DNA from: an uncultured Psychroserpens sp.
GTDB lineage: Bacteria > Bacteroidota > Bacteroidia > Flavobacteriales > Flavobacteriaceae
Assembly: GCF_947492715.1 (NCBI RefSeq)
Contig: NZ_CANLNS010000002.1
Location: 464,040-528,039, forward strand
Reading direction: 5' to 3'
DNA length: 64,000 nt
Positions 17,502 through 26,856 of this stretch are shown here, in pieces. Below the pieces are notes generated by a model. The model was given only the letters and a program-made list of their open reading frames with translations, searched no databases and was not told where the DNA came from. Position 1 is the stretch's first letter. Every line of letters begins with the position of its first letter. The position numbers and the translations under genes were made by a program.

Positions 17502-19319
17502 ATGCAAAGACCTCTTTTTATTTTCTCTTTTATCACCTTCGGGTTACTAAACTTATATGCTCAAAATGTAATTTATGAATTACCAGAAAAACAAATGACA
17601 TTTATTAATCAAGGTAAAGATTGTGTCAAAGAACAAAAATCAAATTGTAATACCTTTTTTGAAAATGCATTAAAAGAATCTATTAGAGTAGATAATGATT
17701 CTATATTGGCGCAAACGTATTTTGAAATATGCAATGTGCTAGATTTTGTTGGTAATAGTGAAGATCATATTGCTTATGCAAAACGCGGCTTAGAGCTTGA
17801 TGGTAAGAATCATCCATTAGTAACAAATAGATTGTTACGAGAGCTTGGTTACGCATATTCTAGAAATGGAACAATTGATAGTCTTATCCCAACTTATGAA
17901 AAGGCCATTTACTGGGCAGAATATGCAAATGACAGTAGTACAATAGCTATGAGTAGAATTCGATTGGCCAGTTCGTATAGACGAATTGGTAATATTAAAA
18001 AATCCATTGAATTATTGTTAGATACTAGAGTATTTGTAGAAGCTAGTAATGACATTCACAGGGAAAGTGGATTGTCTTTTACACTAGCAAATGCATATGC
18101 TTCAAATGGTGATTATGATTTGGCCATTTCGAATTACCGGGAAGCTGCTAATGGTTTTTTAGAAGAAAATGATAAAGGAATGTATGGTGCTGCAATTATA
18201 AGTCTAGGTATGGTTTCACTCGATAATGGCAACCATAAGTTAGCTTTAGAAGAATTACCAAAGGGTATTCAAATCTTTGAAGCTATAGACGATCAGAATG
18301 GTATATTAACTGGGAAATCGCATTTAGGGCATGCCTACTATTTAGATGGCGACTTCGATAAAGCCATTACAACCCTTAAAGAGACAATTAAGAAATCTCA
18401 AGAAATAGGCAATAAGATTTTAGAAAATATGAGTAGACGTTATCTCGCACAAGTATATATAGATAAGAATGATAAAGATTTGGCTTTAAAAGAAACGACT
18501 ATTATTTACAATGAAGAAAAGGCAAGAGGAATTTCTGATGCTTATTTAGTATGTGTTAGGTTACATGCTGAAGCATTAGCCATAAATAATAAAAGCTCTG
18601 AAGCTGTGGAGGTTTATGAAGAATATATTACAAAAAAGGACTCTATTTTTACTAAAGACAAGGAGAAGGAAATTGCAAATATGAGAGAATTATATGAAGC
18701 TGAAAAACGAGAAAATCAGATTGAGTTATTAGAAAAAAATGTGTCATTAAGTAATCTTCAAAAAACCTTATATGGTGTTGGCATGTTTTCTTTTATTGCC
18801 ATTGCTGCACTTCTTTATTTTGGGTTTAAGCAACGTATTAAAAAAAATAAGATTGAGCGTGAAAAGCAAGAAGCTATCTATAAACAGGAAATTGAATTCA
18901 AAAAGAAAGAACTGACTTCTCAAACACTGCATCTAGTTCAAAAAAATACATTCATTCAAGAGCTTAAAGAAAACTTAGAAAAGATCAAGAAATCACCAGA
19001 ACTTTTTAAAGTAGAGTTTAGACGTTTGGTAATGCTCCTTAAAAAGGAAAGTGCTGAAGACAAGGATTGGGAAGTGTTTAAATCTTATTTCTCCGAAGTG
19101 CATAATAACTTCGACAATAAAATTAAAGCCATATCAGAAGATATTACAGAAAAAGAAATGCGCTTAGCTTCTTTTCTTAGAATGAGTCTTTCTACAAAAG
19201 AAATTGCATCGATGCTTAATGTTTTGCCAGATAGCGTGCTGAAATCAAAATATAGATTAAAGAAAAAATTGCAACTGGAAAAAGATCAAGATCTTAATGG
19301 ATTCTTGAATACTCTTTAA
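17502..19319 (+). CDS. TPR-containing membrane regulator with LuxR-type HTH
   Basis: A 605-residue protein of a layout common in Flavobacteria. It has a signal peptide (FITFGLLNLYAQ) and about six tetratricopeptide repeats (residues 60-400). A transmembrane helix follows (MFSFIAIAALLYFGF, near 425), then a long coiled coil (KKELTSQTLHLVQKN). The C-terminal helix-turn-helix (MRLASFLRMSLSTKEIASML and SVLKSKYRLKKKL) should bind DNA from the cytoplasmic side. The TPR part would be periplasmic. Target genes are unknown; the divergent aerolysin-like gene is an obvious candidate. Confidence 0.85.
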   Translation: MQRPLFIFSFITFGLLNLYAQNVIYELPEKQMTFINQGKDCVKEQKSNCNTFFENALKESIRVDNDSILAQTYFEICNVLDFVGNSEDHIAYAKRGLELDGKNHPLVTNRLLRELGYAYSRNGTIDSLIPTYEKAIYWAEYANDSSTIAMSRIRLASSYRRIGNIKKSIELLLDTRVFVEASNDIHRESGLSFTLANAYASNGDYDLAISNYREAANGFLEENDKGMYGAAIISLGMVSLDNGNHKLALEELPKGIQIFEAIDDQNGILTGKSHLGHAYYLDGDFDKAITTLKETIKKSQEIGNKILENMSRRYLAQVYIDKNDKDLALKETTIIYNEEKARGISDAYLVCVRLHAEALAINNKSSEAVEVYEEYITKKDSIFTKDKEKEIANMRELYEAEKRENQIELLEKNVSLSNLQKTLYGVGMFSFIAIAALLYFGFKQRIKKNKIEREKQEAIYKQEIEFKKKELTSQTLHLVQKNTFIQELKENLEKIKKSPELFKVEFRRLVMLLKKESAEDKDWEVFKSYFSEVHNNFDNKIKAISEDITEKEMRLASFLRMSLSTKEIASMLNVLPDSVLKSKYRLKKKLQLEKDQDLNGFLNTL

Positions 19320-19364
19320 ATAAGTCATATTTTTATAATATAATAAAGGACACGCCAATAATAG

Positions 19365-19487
19365 CTATAACACATTGTGGTTTTGTTCCATACTAAAATA
19401 TTAAGTATAAATCAAAACGGCTGAATTTAGGCGGAATAATCCAGCGGGCGATTCCGCACAAATCATACACGAACTCGTAAGTTATTA
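19365..19487 (+). repeat. attC-like site, decayed variant
   Basis: Left arm CTATAACACATTGTGG, a central hairpin GCGGAAT/ATTCCGC (19430-19457) in place of the usual GGAAAATCC stem, and right arm AATCATACACGAACTCGTAAG close to CATACACGAACACGTT. It sits just before the phosphatase gene. Confidence 0.6.
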
Positions 19488-19490
19488 TTT

Positions 19491-20687
19491 ATGAAAAACT
19501 GGAAAAAAATCAGCCTTCTAACAACAGTAATACTACTTGGACTTCTCTTTAGTATAATGTACATCTTCAATATTTCAGTTTCAAAACCTTCATTTGACAT
19601 TGAGTTTTCGCCTGAACGCGTTGAGAGAGAAGTGAATTTTGAATACAAAGAAAACAAGCCAAAAAACATTATAATCTTTATCGCAGATGGTATGGGTTTT
19701 AGTCATTTATCTCTTGCCTTACAAACTCAGCAGTTAGAAAACACGGTTTCCGTATGGCACCAATTTGACGTTAAAGGATGGCACGATACAAGATCCTACT
19801 ATGGACCACTTACAGATTCGGAAGCATCTGCAACGGCTATGGCAACAGGAACATCAACAAATTTTGGTCATATTGGTATCGATAAAGACCAAAAGCCCTT
19901 ACAAAATGTACTTGAATTAGCATCACATTGGCAATATAATACAGGTATAGTAACAGATTCCTATGTATGGGACGGCACACCTGCAGCATTTTCGGCACAT
20001 ATTAGAAATGAGGATGATGCTAGAAGTATCCTTAAACAAATTGCAGCAAGTGAAATAGATTTAATTTTTGGCGAACTCGAAGATGTGGGTGAAGATGACG
20101 TGCCTGAAGAAAGTGAAAGTCTTGATATTTTAAGAAAGCGATTTCTAATTCTTGATAAGTCGTTAGAGATTCCTGCTAACGATAGTTTCTTAAAACCTAT
20201 AGCCGCAATTTTCAAGGAAGATGAAATTCAGGACATGAACTCTTCTCCTAATCTCTTAACCTTAACTGAAACGGCATTAACTTATATGTCATCTCAAGAT
20301 AAGCCATTTGTGCTGCTCCTAGAAAGTGAAGAAATGGATGCAGCTTCGCACGAAAATGATTCTAAAAGGGTTTTAAATGGCTTGAAATCTATTCAAGAAA
20401 CACTTGCCCTTGTTTTAAATTTTTCAAAAACAAATGGAGAAACTTTAGTTCTTTTTACAGCAGATCACGAAACAGGTGGTATTGCGGCCGTAGCTGATTT
20501 TGACACTTATCCGAATCTGCAAATAAAATGGTCAACAAAAGATCATACAGCTGCTGTTGTACCTCTATTTGCCAAAGGTCCTGGATCGGGATATTTCAGC
20601 AATGTACATCGCAATTGGGAAATTGGATATTATCTTAAAAAACTCATATCTCAAGATGCTTTTTTAACAGATGAAGTGGAAAATTAA
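19491..20687 (+). CDS. Alkaline phosphatase family protein
   Basis: A 398-residue phosphomonoesterase of the PhoA superfamily, membrane anchored by one N-terminal helix (LLTTVILLGLLFSIMYIF). Metal-binding and catalytic blocks are IIIFIADGMGFSHLS, the nucleophile region DSEASATAMATG, LLLESEEMDAASHEND and LFTADHETGG. These are the family ligands for two Zn and one Mg, with serine as nucleophile in DSEAS. It would release phosphate from organic esters in the periplasm. attC-like sites lie on both sides, so it is a likely cassette gene. No Pho box can be recognised. Confidence 0.9.
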   Translation: MKNWKKISLLTTVILLGLLFSIMYIFNISVSKPSFDIEFSPERVEREVNFEYKENKPKNIIIFIADGMGFSHLSLALQTQQLENTVSVWHQFDVKGWHDTRSYYGPLTDSEASATAMATGTSTNFGHIGIDKDQKPLQNVLELASHWQYNTGIVTDSYVWDGTPAAFSAHIRNEDDARSILKQIAASEIDLIFGELEDVGEDDVPEESESLDILRKRFLILDKSLEIPANDSFLKPIAAIFKEDEIQDMNSSPNLLTLTETALTYMSSQDKPFVLLLESEEMDAASHENDSKRVLNGLKSIQETLALVLNFSKTNGETLVLFTADHETGGIAAVADFDTYPNLQIKWSTKDHTAAVVPLFAKGPGSGYFSNVHRNWEIGYYLKKLISQDAFLTDEVEN

Positions 20688-20700
20688 GAAAGCAAACAAC

Positions 20701-20735
20701 CGCTAACAGCGCATACAACCAATTTATAATTCGAA
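20701..20735 (+). repeat. attC-like left arm remnant
   Basis: CGCTAACAGCGCATACAACC recalls the left arm (nnCTAACAACGTGTATAG) and lies right after the phosphatase stop, where a cassette's attC would be. The rest of the site is not recognisable. Confidence 0.35.
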
Positions 20736-20897
20736 TAGATAAAAGCGATCTTCGATCAATATCATTCCAAATATCTAATTAAGTTATCACTTAACATAGA
20801 ATTAAGAACTAGTGTTAAAGTAGTTATAATTTGAAGAATTTCTAATTAATTTTCAATCTAATGGTGATACTTTCGAGCAAAATCTAAACGAATCAAA

Positions 20898-21695
20898 ATG
20901 GTAAAATTCTACTCTCTATTAATAACATTATTCCTTGTTTTTTCAATTCAAGCACAACAAAATCTCAATGTTGAATCTATTAATTTTCAAATTGGTGATA
21001 AATATAGCTTTCAATCAGATGTCTTAAACGAAAAACGCGATATTTTAATTCATTTACCTTCCAATTATGATAGTTCCGAAAAAGAATACCCTGTCATTTA
21101 TCTTCTAGATGGAAATAACCATTTCTATCATGCCACTATTGCAGTAACTATCCTAGAAGAGAACGAAAAAATTCCCGAGAGTATTATCGTTGGAATCCCT
21201 AATAATAGAGGAACAAGAGGTAGGGATTTAGCTCGCGAAAGAGGTAAGTTTATGCAATTTATAAAGAACGAAGTGATAGATTTTGTTGAAAACAAATATA
21301 GAACTAATGACCAAAAAACTATTTTTGGTCACTCTATGGCTGGGGCATTTGTTTTAAACTATTTAGCCACACAGCCCTCATTGTTTGACAATTATATCGT
21401 AGCGAGTCCAGTTATACAGATTTTGAATTCCGAATTACTAGATAAATATGAAAATTTGTTTAAGCAAAACACAACCTTAGACACGTCTATATATCTAACT
21501 ATGACTAAGCTAGAAGCAGAGGGAGAAAGAGCTACTGAAGCTCTTGGTAAGTTTGTTGAAATTTTAAAAAACAAAGCTCCTAAATCACTTTCATGGAAAT
21601 ATGATTATATCGAGAATCAAATTCACATGACCACTCCATATATAACCTTTTATCAAGGTTTAGCTGAATTTTATAAAAACTATAATGTACAGTAA
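20898..21695 (+). CDS. Secreted alpha/beta-hydrolase, esterase D/Fes type
   Basis: A 265-residue exported esterase. It has a signal peptide (LLITLFLVFSIQAQ), then the oxyanion region YPVIYLLDGNNHF, the nucleophile elbow FGHSMAGAF (GxSxxG) and a C-terminal IENQIHMTTPY block holding the catalytic histidine. The family includes IroE/Fes-like siderophore esterases and many general esterases; the exact substrate is not readable. A long attC-like site follows the stop within 20 bases, so it is a cassette gene. Confidence 0.85.
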   Translation: MVKFYSLLITLFLVFSIQAQQNLNVESINFQIGDKYSFQSDVLNEKRDILIHLPSNYDSSEKEYPVIYLLDGNNHFYHATIAVTILEENEKIPESIIVGIPNNRGTRGRDLARERGKFMQFIKNEVIDFVENKYRTNDQKTIFGHSMAGAFVLNYLATQPSLFDNYIVASPVIQILNSELLDKYENLFKQNTTLDTSIYLTMTKLEAEGERATEALGKFVEILKNKAPKSLSWKYDYIENQIHMTTPYITFYQGLAEFYKNYNVQ

Positions 21696-21706
21696 ATAAA
21701 ACAGTA

Positions 21707-21874
21707 TACAGCAACATATACAGCCTCATATTCTTATTCTGTGCGTACTCCAAAAATCCTTGAGATTTCCCTATGGTTCGTTTTCTTTTGTTAACTTAGT
21801 TTTAGCCAACGCAACGTATGAGCATAACGACTTAGTAAAGTGAAGTAAACCATACACGAACACGTTGACAATAA
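21707..21874 (+). repeat. attC-like site, long form
   Basis: AAC at 21713-21715 and GTT at 21864-21866 (154 bp). The core TGGTTCGTTTTCTTTTG-TTAACTTAGTTTTAGCC, CCAACGCAACG and right arm CCATACACGAACACGTTG are intact. About 30 extra bases (around 21820-21850) separate the core from the right arm. Confidence 0.85.
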
Positions 21875-21886
21875 GCGAAAAGAATA

Positions 21887-22420
21887 ATGCAAGATTACAT
21901 CGATTTAGCTAAAAAAAATGGAATAGTACTTTTAGACAATGGCAAGTGTCAATTTTGTGGAGCAAAGACACAAAGAGGAATTCATGAGTGCCTAGAAATT
22001 TTTAATTTTGGATTTCAATATATTGATTTTGCTAATGCTGAAAACCATATATATAAGTTTCTGATTGTTGATGCTCACACGTTACAACATCCTGAAATTC
22101 ATGGTAGATGGAGTAATCATTTTCATCTTACAAGACTTCATTTAATTTTTAAGTATAATATAAAATGGACTTACAAGCTATCACCTAAATTAAGTGATTA
22201 TCTGAATAAGTATAAACGTCATAAACAAACTGAACGTCTATCTCCACCAGAAACTAATAAACGAGGGAAAATCACAAGCTCTTATATAAAAGAGAAGTCC
22301 ACTAATGAATTAATATCTAAAGACTTAATACGAAAATGGGCAGCTGAAGTTTATAATAAGTGGAATGCTCATCATAAAGTCGTTGATATTATTGCAAAGG
22401 ATTTTTTAGACACAAACTAA
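21887..22420 (+). CDS. DUF5946 family protein with putative zinc site
   Basis: A 177-residue cytoplasmic protein. The N terminus has CQFCGAKTQRGIHEC, a probable Zn-binding C-x2-C...H-x-C knuckle. The block LIVDAHTLQHPEIHGRWSNH with several histidines follows and is characteristic of DUF5946. The C-terminal half is basic and helical. The function of the family is unknown. It starts 20 bases after an attC-like site and is followed by a decayed one, so it is a single-gene cassette. Confidence 0.78.
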   Translation: MQDYIDLAKKNGIVLLDNGKCQFCGAKTQRGIHECLEIFNFGFQYIDFANAENHIYKFLIVDAHTLQHPEIHGRWSNHFHLTRLHLIFKYNIKWTYKLSPKLSDYLNKYKRHKQTERLSPPETNKRGKITSSYIKEKSTNELISKDLIRKWAAEVYNKWNAHHKVVDIIAKDFLDTN

Positions 22421-22429
22421 AAACTCTAG

Positions 22430-22480
22430 TTGCTAATAATGTATATAGTAATTTACTTATTTTGTGTACTCAAAAACCCT
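22430..22480 (+). repeat. attC-like left half remnant
   Basis: TTGCTAATAATGTATATAG and TTTTGTGTACTC correspond to the left arm and the TGTGTACTCGG segment of intact sites. The core and right arm are lost. Confidence 0.5.
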
Positions 22481-22655
22481 AAAATATCACAAAAGTGATA
22501 TAGATTATTTGATGAAATAAATTATGATTCTACATTCTATCAAGAATTTTCAACAGTTCAGAAATTAATAATTTCAATTGTTAAGATATGATTGCTACTT
22601 TGCACATGTTAATGTTAATCTTAAACTAACAGACACATTAAAAGTTCGTATCGTA

Positions 22656-23687
22656 ATGAATAAACGAAAAAAAACAATAATAATTCGAATAGTTCTATTT
22701 GTTGGAACAATAACCTCATTGTTTTTTGTGCCATGGCTACTAGTAAAGGCATGGATTCTTCCTCTACCAAATACGATTCAAGAACAGTTAGATGAGGCCA
22801 TTAATCATGGGTTTGATGGAATAATCGTTTATGTTGACCAAGCAAACAAAGCTCCTCAATATTTTGCTTCTGGTTGGCATAATCGAGAATCTAAAATACC
22901 TGCCAAACCAGACGCACTATTTAAAATTGCAAGTATTAGTAAACTATATGATGCTGTGGCAGTTACCAAATTGGTAAATTCTGGCAAACTGTCATTAGAT
23001 AAATCAATTGCTGATTATCTTCCCGATTTGGTTGGAAGGATTCAAAATGCCGAAAACATCACTTTGAGATTACTGATACAGCATAGAAGCGGTATTCCTA
23101 ATTTTACTGATGCTCCAAATTTTTGGGCGACTCCATCCCAAACCTTTGAAGAAAGTCTTGAGCTAATTTTGGATAAACCAGCCAATTTCGAGCCCAATGA
23201 AGACTATGAGTACTGCAACACCAATTACCTTTTAATTAATAAGATAATGGATGACGCTCTCGGCTACGATAACTTTCAATTCATTGAAAAAGAAATTCTA
23301 ATACCACTAAACCTGAACAACACTTACAGCTCTTTAAATAATGTAAACTTAGACCATGTTATGAGCGGCTATCATGTAGGGCACCCTTTTGATTTAAAAG
23401 AAGATGAGCATGGCATGCTCGCCACTGCAGAGAATGTAGGGACATTCCTAAGAGCATTAAATGACGGGTCCATATTTAAGCCAGACGAAAAGGACATATA
23501 CACGTCCATTTATGAGTATGAACATGCAGGTTGGGTACCAGGATACCAGAGTTTTGCAAAATATTATAAAGACATTGATGCCGTTGTTATAGCATTTTAC
23601 AGCACAACAGATTCTAAACTTTACAATTGGAACTTATCCGAAATCATAAATAATAGAATTAGAAAAATAATTAAAACTAAAAACTAA
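22656..23687 (+). CDS. Serine hydrolase, beta-lactamase (class C/PBP) fold
   Basis: A 343-residue membrane-anchored or exported serine hydrolase. The first 40 residues hold a hydrophobic anchor. The catalytic motifs of the class C beta-lactamase/DD-peptidase fold follow: SxxK as SISK in FKIASISKLY, YxN as YCN in YEYCNTNYLL, and HxG as HAG in YEHAGWVPGY. ATG 22656 was preferred because the upstream 26 codons lack similarity to a signal peptide. Substrate may be a peptide, ester or cell-wall fragment; true beta-lactamase activity cannot be assumed. It precedes a marR-peptidase pair with its own promoter. Confidence 0.87.
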   Translation: MNKRKKTIIIRIVLFVGTITSLFFVPWLLVKAWILPLPNTIQEQLDEAINHGFDGIIVYVDQANKAPQYFASGWHNRESKIPAKPDALFKIASISKLYDAVAVTKLVNSGKLSLDKSIADYLPDLVGRIQNAENITLRLLIQHRSGIPNFTDAPNFWATPSQTFEESLELILDKPANFEPNEDYEYCNTNYLLINKIMDDALGYDNFQFIEKEILIPLNLNNTYSSLNNVNLDHVMSGYHVGHPFDLKEDEHGMLATAENVGTFLRALNDGSIFKPDEKDIYTSIYEYEHAGWVPGYQSFAKYYKDIDAVVIAFYSTTDSKLYNWNLSEIINNRIRKIIKTKN

Positions 23688-23726
23688 AGAGACTATAAAC
23701 TTAAAAAAAACTTAAATCGTTTTTAT

Positions 23727-23761
23727 ATAATTGATATATCAATTATATTTGTATCAAATAT
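23727..23761. promoter_or_regulatory. Overlapping palindromes and -7 element upstream of marR
   Basis: A perfect 20-bp dyad (ATAATTGATA-TATCAATTAT, 23727-23746) abuts a second dyad ATATTTG-TAT-CAAATAT (23745-23761). The -7 element TATATTTG (23744-23751) lies across their junction. This is the usual layout of a MarR autorepression site; the marR start codon follows at 23769. Confidence 0.6.
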
Positions 23762-23768
23762 ATAATAT

Positions 23769-24209
23769 ATGGACTTACCCCTTCCGTCAGAGACAATATT
23801 TCATGTCATAGAAAGTAGCATTAAGGAATATCGAAAATTTGCACAGAGGAACATTTCCAACAAAATAAAAGACATGACCATTGACCAGGGCATGTTACTC
23901 CTCTTTCTAAATAAATATCCAGACCTAACTCAAAACGAAATTGCCGAACTGGTATTTAAAGACAACGCATCAATGACACGAATGATCAATACAATGGTTC
24001 AGAAAAAATACCTGAAACGCTCAATGAATCCTGAAGACAGAAGGCGTTACAAAATAGAAATCACAAACAAAGGAAAGGACGTATTGGAAACGCTTCCTCC
24101 CATAATTCACCACAACAGAAAATCATCATTAAAAGGAATATCAAAAAACGAACTTAATCAATTGGAAATCATTTTGAGTAAAATCAGAACCAATTGCATA
24201 AAAATATAA
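23769..24209 (+). CDS. MarR family transcriptional regulator
   Basis: A 146-residue winged-helix regulator. The recognition region LTQNEIAELVFKDNASMTRM and wing NPEDRRRYKIEITNKG are typical of MarR, with DRR at the wing tip. It probably binds as a dimer to the AT-rich palindromes directly upstream and represses its own two-gene transcript. The S41 peptidase gene begins five bases after its stop. The inducing ligand is unknown. Confidence 0.92.
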   Translation: MDLPLPSETIFHVIESSIKEYRKFAQRNISNKIKDMTIDQGMLLLFLNKYPDLTQNEIAELVFKDNASMTRMINTMVQKKYLKRSMNPEDRRRYKIEITNKGKDVLETLPPIIHHNRKSSLKGISKNELNQLEIILSKIRTNCIKI

Positions 24210-24213
24210 CACT

Positions 24214-25551
24214 ATGAAAGCTATAATCAAATTTGCTGCAATCACAGTTACATTTTCAATACTACTCACCTCTCCGCTAAATGCCCAGCAAAATGCTGAA
24301 CCATTAACACCCAAAGAGCATCAAACTGTTGTTGACTCTATATCTAGTAAACTAAACGCAAACTATGTTTTCCCCGAGGTTGCCAAGAAAATGGCCTCAA
24401 GTATTGAATTGAAACTTAAGGATGGCGATTATAAATCCATCCTAGATCCTCAGGAATTTGCCAACACTTTAACTACAGATCTTCGGGCAATCAGTAAGGA
24501 TAAACATATAAGAGTCACTTTTGCTCCAGGGAGAATAGCCGAGCAACAACAGACCGTTACTGCCGAAGATAGTATTGCTTATTTGAATCGCTATATCAAC
24601 AATATGAAACGCAACAACTTTGGCTTTAAGGAAGTGAAAATTATGGCTGGCAATATTGGTTATTTGGATCTTCGAAGTTTTTCTGATGTAGAATATGCTG
24701 GAGAAACGGCAGTATCTGCCATGAACTTTTTGAGTAATACAGATGCGATTATTATCGACCTTCGGAATAACGGAGGAGGAAGTCCTGCAATGATCCAGCT
24801 TATAACGAGTTACCTCTTTGGAAGTAACCCAGTTCATTTGAATAATTTCTATTGGCGTCCATCAGATCGAAATTCTCAAACCTGGACCCTACCACATGTG
24901 AGCGGTACGCGCAGTCCAGATACTCCCGTTTACGTATTAACTAGTGGCGGAACTTTTTCGGCAGCGGAAGAGTTTAGCTATAATTTAAAGCATCTAGAGC
25001 GTGCTACTCTGGTAGGCGAAACTACTGGTGGTGGAGCACATCCTGGTGGTTCTGTTGTCGCTACGGACAGATTTATGGTTTGGGTTCCAACAGGAAGAGC
25101 AATTAACCCCATTACTAATACCAATTGGGAAGGTACTGGCGTGAGCCCACATATTGAGACACCCGCTATTGACGCATTAGATGTAGCCTATATGGAAGCT
25201 CTAGAATTACTTAGTAAAAATAACAAGGACGAAGGCCTAAAGGCGTTTTACGAATGGCCACTCGCCGAACTAAGGTTAAAAACGAATCCAGTGACCTTAG
25301 ATGCTAAGACATTAGAAAAATTCGCTGGAATTTATGGGCCACGTGTTGTGACTTTCGAGAAAGGTAAATTATTCTATCAACGCGGTCGAGGGACGAAATA
25401 TGAATTAATTCCTTATAGTAACAATGAATTTATGTTAAATGGCCTGGACAGCTTTAGAATACGATTTTTGAACGAAGGGAACGCCATAACTGCCCTGCAA
25501 GGCTTGTATGATAATGGAGGCACCGATAGAAATGCAAAAGTGAAGGACTAA
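24214..25551 (+). CDS. S41 family peptidase (C-terminal processing protease-like)
   Basis: A 445-residue exported protease with signal peptide (FSILLTSPLNAQ). After an N-terminal helical region (residues 40-150), the S41 core shows AIIIDLRNNGGGSPAMI and VYVLTSGGTFSAAEEFSY. The serine in GGTFSAAEE is the expected nucleophile, and LVGETTGGGAHPG completes the substrate pocket. No PDZ domain is evident, as in the short interphotoreceptor-retinoid-binding-like members. The last 100 residues are a DUF3471-like beta region (YGPRVVTFEKGKLFY). It is co-transcribed with marR and likely controlled by it. Confidence 0.9.
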   Translation: MKAIIKFAAITVTFSILLTSPLNAQQNAEPLTPKEHQTVVDSISSKLNANYVFPEVAKKMASSIELKLKDGDYKSILDPQEFANTLTTDLRAISKDKHIRVTFAPGRIAEQQQTVTAEDSIAYLNRYINNMKRNNFGFKEVKIMAGNIGYLDLRSFSDVEYAGETAVSAMNFLSNTDAIIIDLRNNGGGSPAMIQLITSYLFGSNPVHLNNFYWRPSDRNSQTWTLPHVSGTRSPDTPVYVLTSGGTFSAAEEFSYNLKHLERATLVGETTGGGAHPGGSVVATDRFMVWVPTGRAINPITNTNWEGTGVSPHIETPAIDALDVAYMEALELLSKNNKDEGLKAFYEWPLAELRLKTNPVTLDAKTLEKFAGIYGPRVVTFEKGKLFYQRGRGTKYELIPYSNNEFMLNGLDSFRIRFLNEGNAITALQGLYDNGGTDRNAKVKD

Positions 25552-25689
25552 ATACTCTTTATTGGTTTATCAATAGTTCGGAATTAAAAATGACCATATT
25601 AGATTCCTCTTTACATATTAGAAAATGCTGACATAACAGATTGTTCTTTTTATGCAGCAGAGGCATTACTCGAATAAACTGATTGCTAA

Positions 25690-25745
25690 AATCTGGGGAG
25701 TGTCCTTAGATTCGTCCCCTTTTGTTATCTTAGTTGCTCATTGAA
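25690..25745 (+). repeat. attC-like core remnant
   Basis: GGGGA-rich stem then TTCGTCCCCTTTTGTTATCTTAGTTGC corresponds in order to the central hairpin and the conserved core (TTCGTTTTCTTTTG, TAACTTAGTT). Arms are not recognisable. It directly precedes the next gene. Confidence 0.5.
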
Positions 25746-25755
25746 ACAAACGATA

Positions 25756-26724
25756 ATGAAAACACCTTCTCAGCTATTCCTCTTAATCATTCTGGCCCTT
25801 TTCAGTATAAAATCCTTTTCACAGAAACAGATTGAACATTACGAGCCAATAAAAACGGATAGTCTGAGAGTTGGACCAGGAGATGCAGATTTCGTACCAT
25901 TAATCCAAAGCGGTTATACACTGATGCTTCCAGAACATAAGACGATTAAAGGCACACTCATTTTTCTAGAGGATTCAGGATACGACAAAAAAAACATGAA
26001 CGCAAAGCTAATTTATGATCAGGCTTCTGAAAAAGGTTTTGCTGTGCTATCTGTGTCTACCGAAATTCCATTCGACTTTTACTTTTCTAAGGCATCAATG
26101 CAGTCTACACATCATCACATTCGTGAAGTCTTTGTCAAGCATAAGTTGCCAAATAAAAATGTTTTCTTTTTAGGGGCAAGTTTAGTAGGTCATAGAGCTA
26201 TGAGATATATTAAATTTATGAAGGAAGGCAACCATGAATTTAAGGTCAATATTGAAGGCATTGTCCTTTGTAACTTCACGCTAGATTGGACAAGAAAATG
26301 GTATCAACATAAACGCGATATAAGAATCAACAAGATTAGTCTCTGGGAACCAAAGTTTATAAACTATATGTTGGAAACTCATTTAAAAGGCACACCCAAA
26401 ACTGCGCCAGAACAGTATCACAATTTCTCTTCATATAGCTATTTTGACGAAAAAAATCAAAATATCAAGTTATACAAAACCTATGCTATAAGAGCTTATA
26501 TAGAACCTGCTATAAAATATAGATTAACGAAATACCTCAGAACATTATATGAAAACAATGCTACCGATATTGTTGGGTTTTTAGCCGAACTAGAACTTGC
26601 TGGAAACAAAAATACTGAGTTAATTGTTTTGAATCCGCCACAAAAGAAGTTTGTCCAATCAACTTGGTATACATTAGATAAAGATGACCTCATAGATTGG
26701 ATTCAAAAGCAAACGAAAAAGTAA
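25756..26724 (+). CDS. Exported protein, possible alpha/beta-hydrolase fold
   Basis: A 322-residue protein with a clear signal peptide (LFLLIILALFSIKSFSQ), which favours ATG 25756 over a TTG 15 bases upstream. KTIKGTLIFLEDSGYD and VFFLGASLVGHRAM look like the first strands and the nucleophile elbow (GxSxxG) of an alpha/beta hydrolase. The C-terminal acid and histidine cannot be assigned with confidence. It could be an inactive relative or a binding protein. It is flanked by an attC-like core upstream, so it is a probable cassette gene. Confidence 0.6.
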   Translation: MKTPSQLFLLIILALFSIKSFSQKQIEHYEPIKTDSLRVGPGDADFVPLIQSGYTLMLPEHKTIKGTLIFLEDSGYDKKNMNAKLIYDQASEKGFAVLSVSTEIPFDFYFSKASMQSTHHHIREVFVKHKLPNKNVFFLGASLVGHRAMRYIKFMKEGNHEFKVNIEGIVLCNFTLDWTRKWYQHKRDIRINKISLWEPKFINYMLETHLKGTPKTAPEQYHNFSSYSYFDEKNQNIKLYKTYAIRAYIEPAIKYRLTKYLRTLYENNATDIVGFLAELELAGNKNTELIVLNPPQKKFVQSTWYTLDKDDLIDWIQKQTKK

Positions 26725-26856
26725 AAATTATCTGGAAAGAAAATTAGGAACAGAACTTCCAGAGAAGACCGCTGCCTAATTGAAAATTACCATTCACTCA
26801 TTTAGAGTTTCTAAACAATTAAACAAGGAATAGATTTGAAAATAAATCTAAACAAA

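Noticed and set aside
22578..22655. Extended N terminus of the serine hydrolase gene
   Set aside because: The extra 26 residues are not signal-peptide-like; the hydrophobic anchor starts after ATG 22656.
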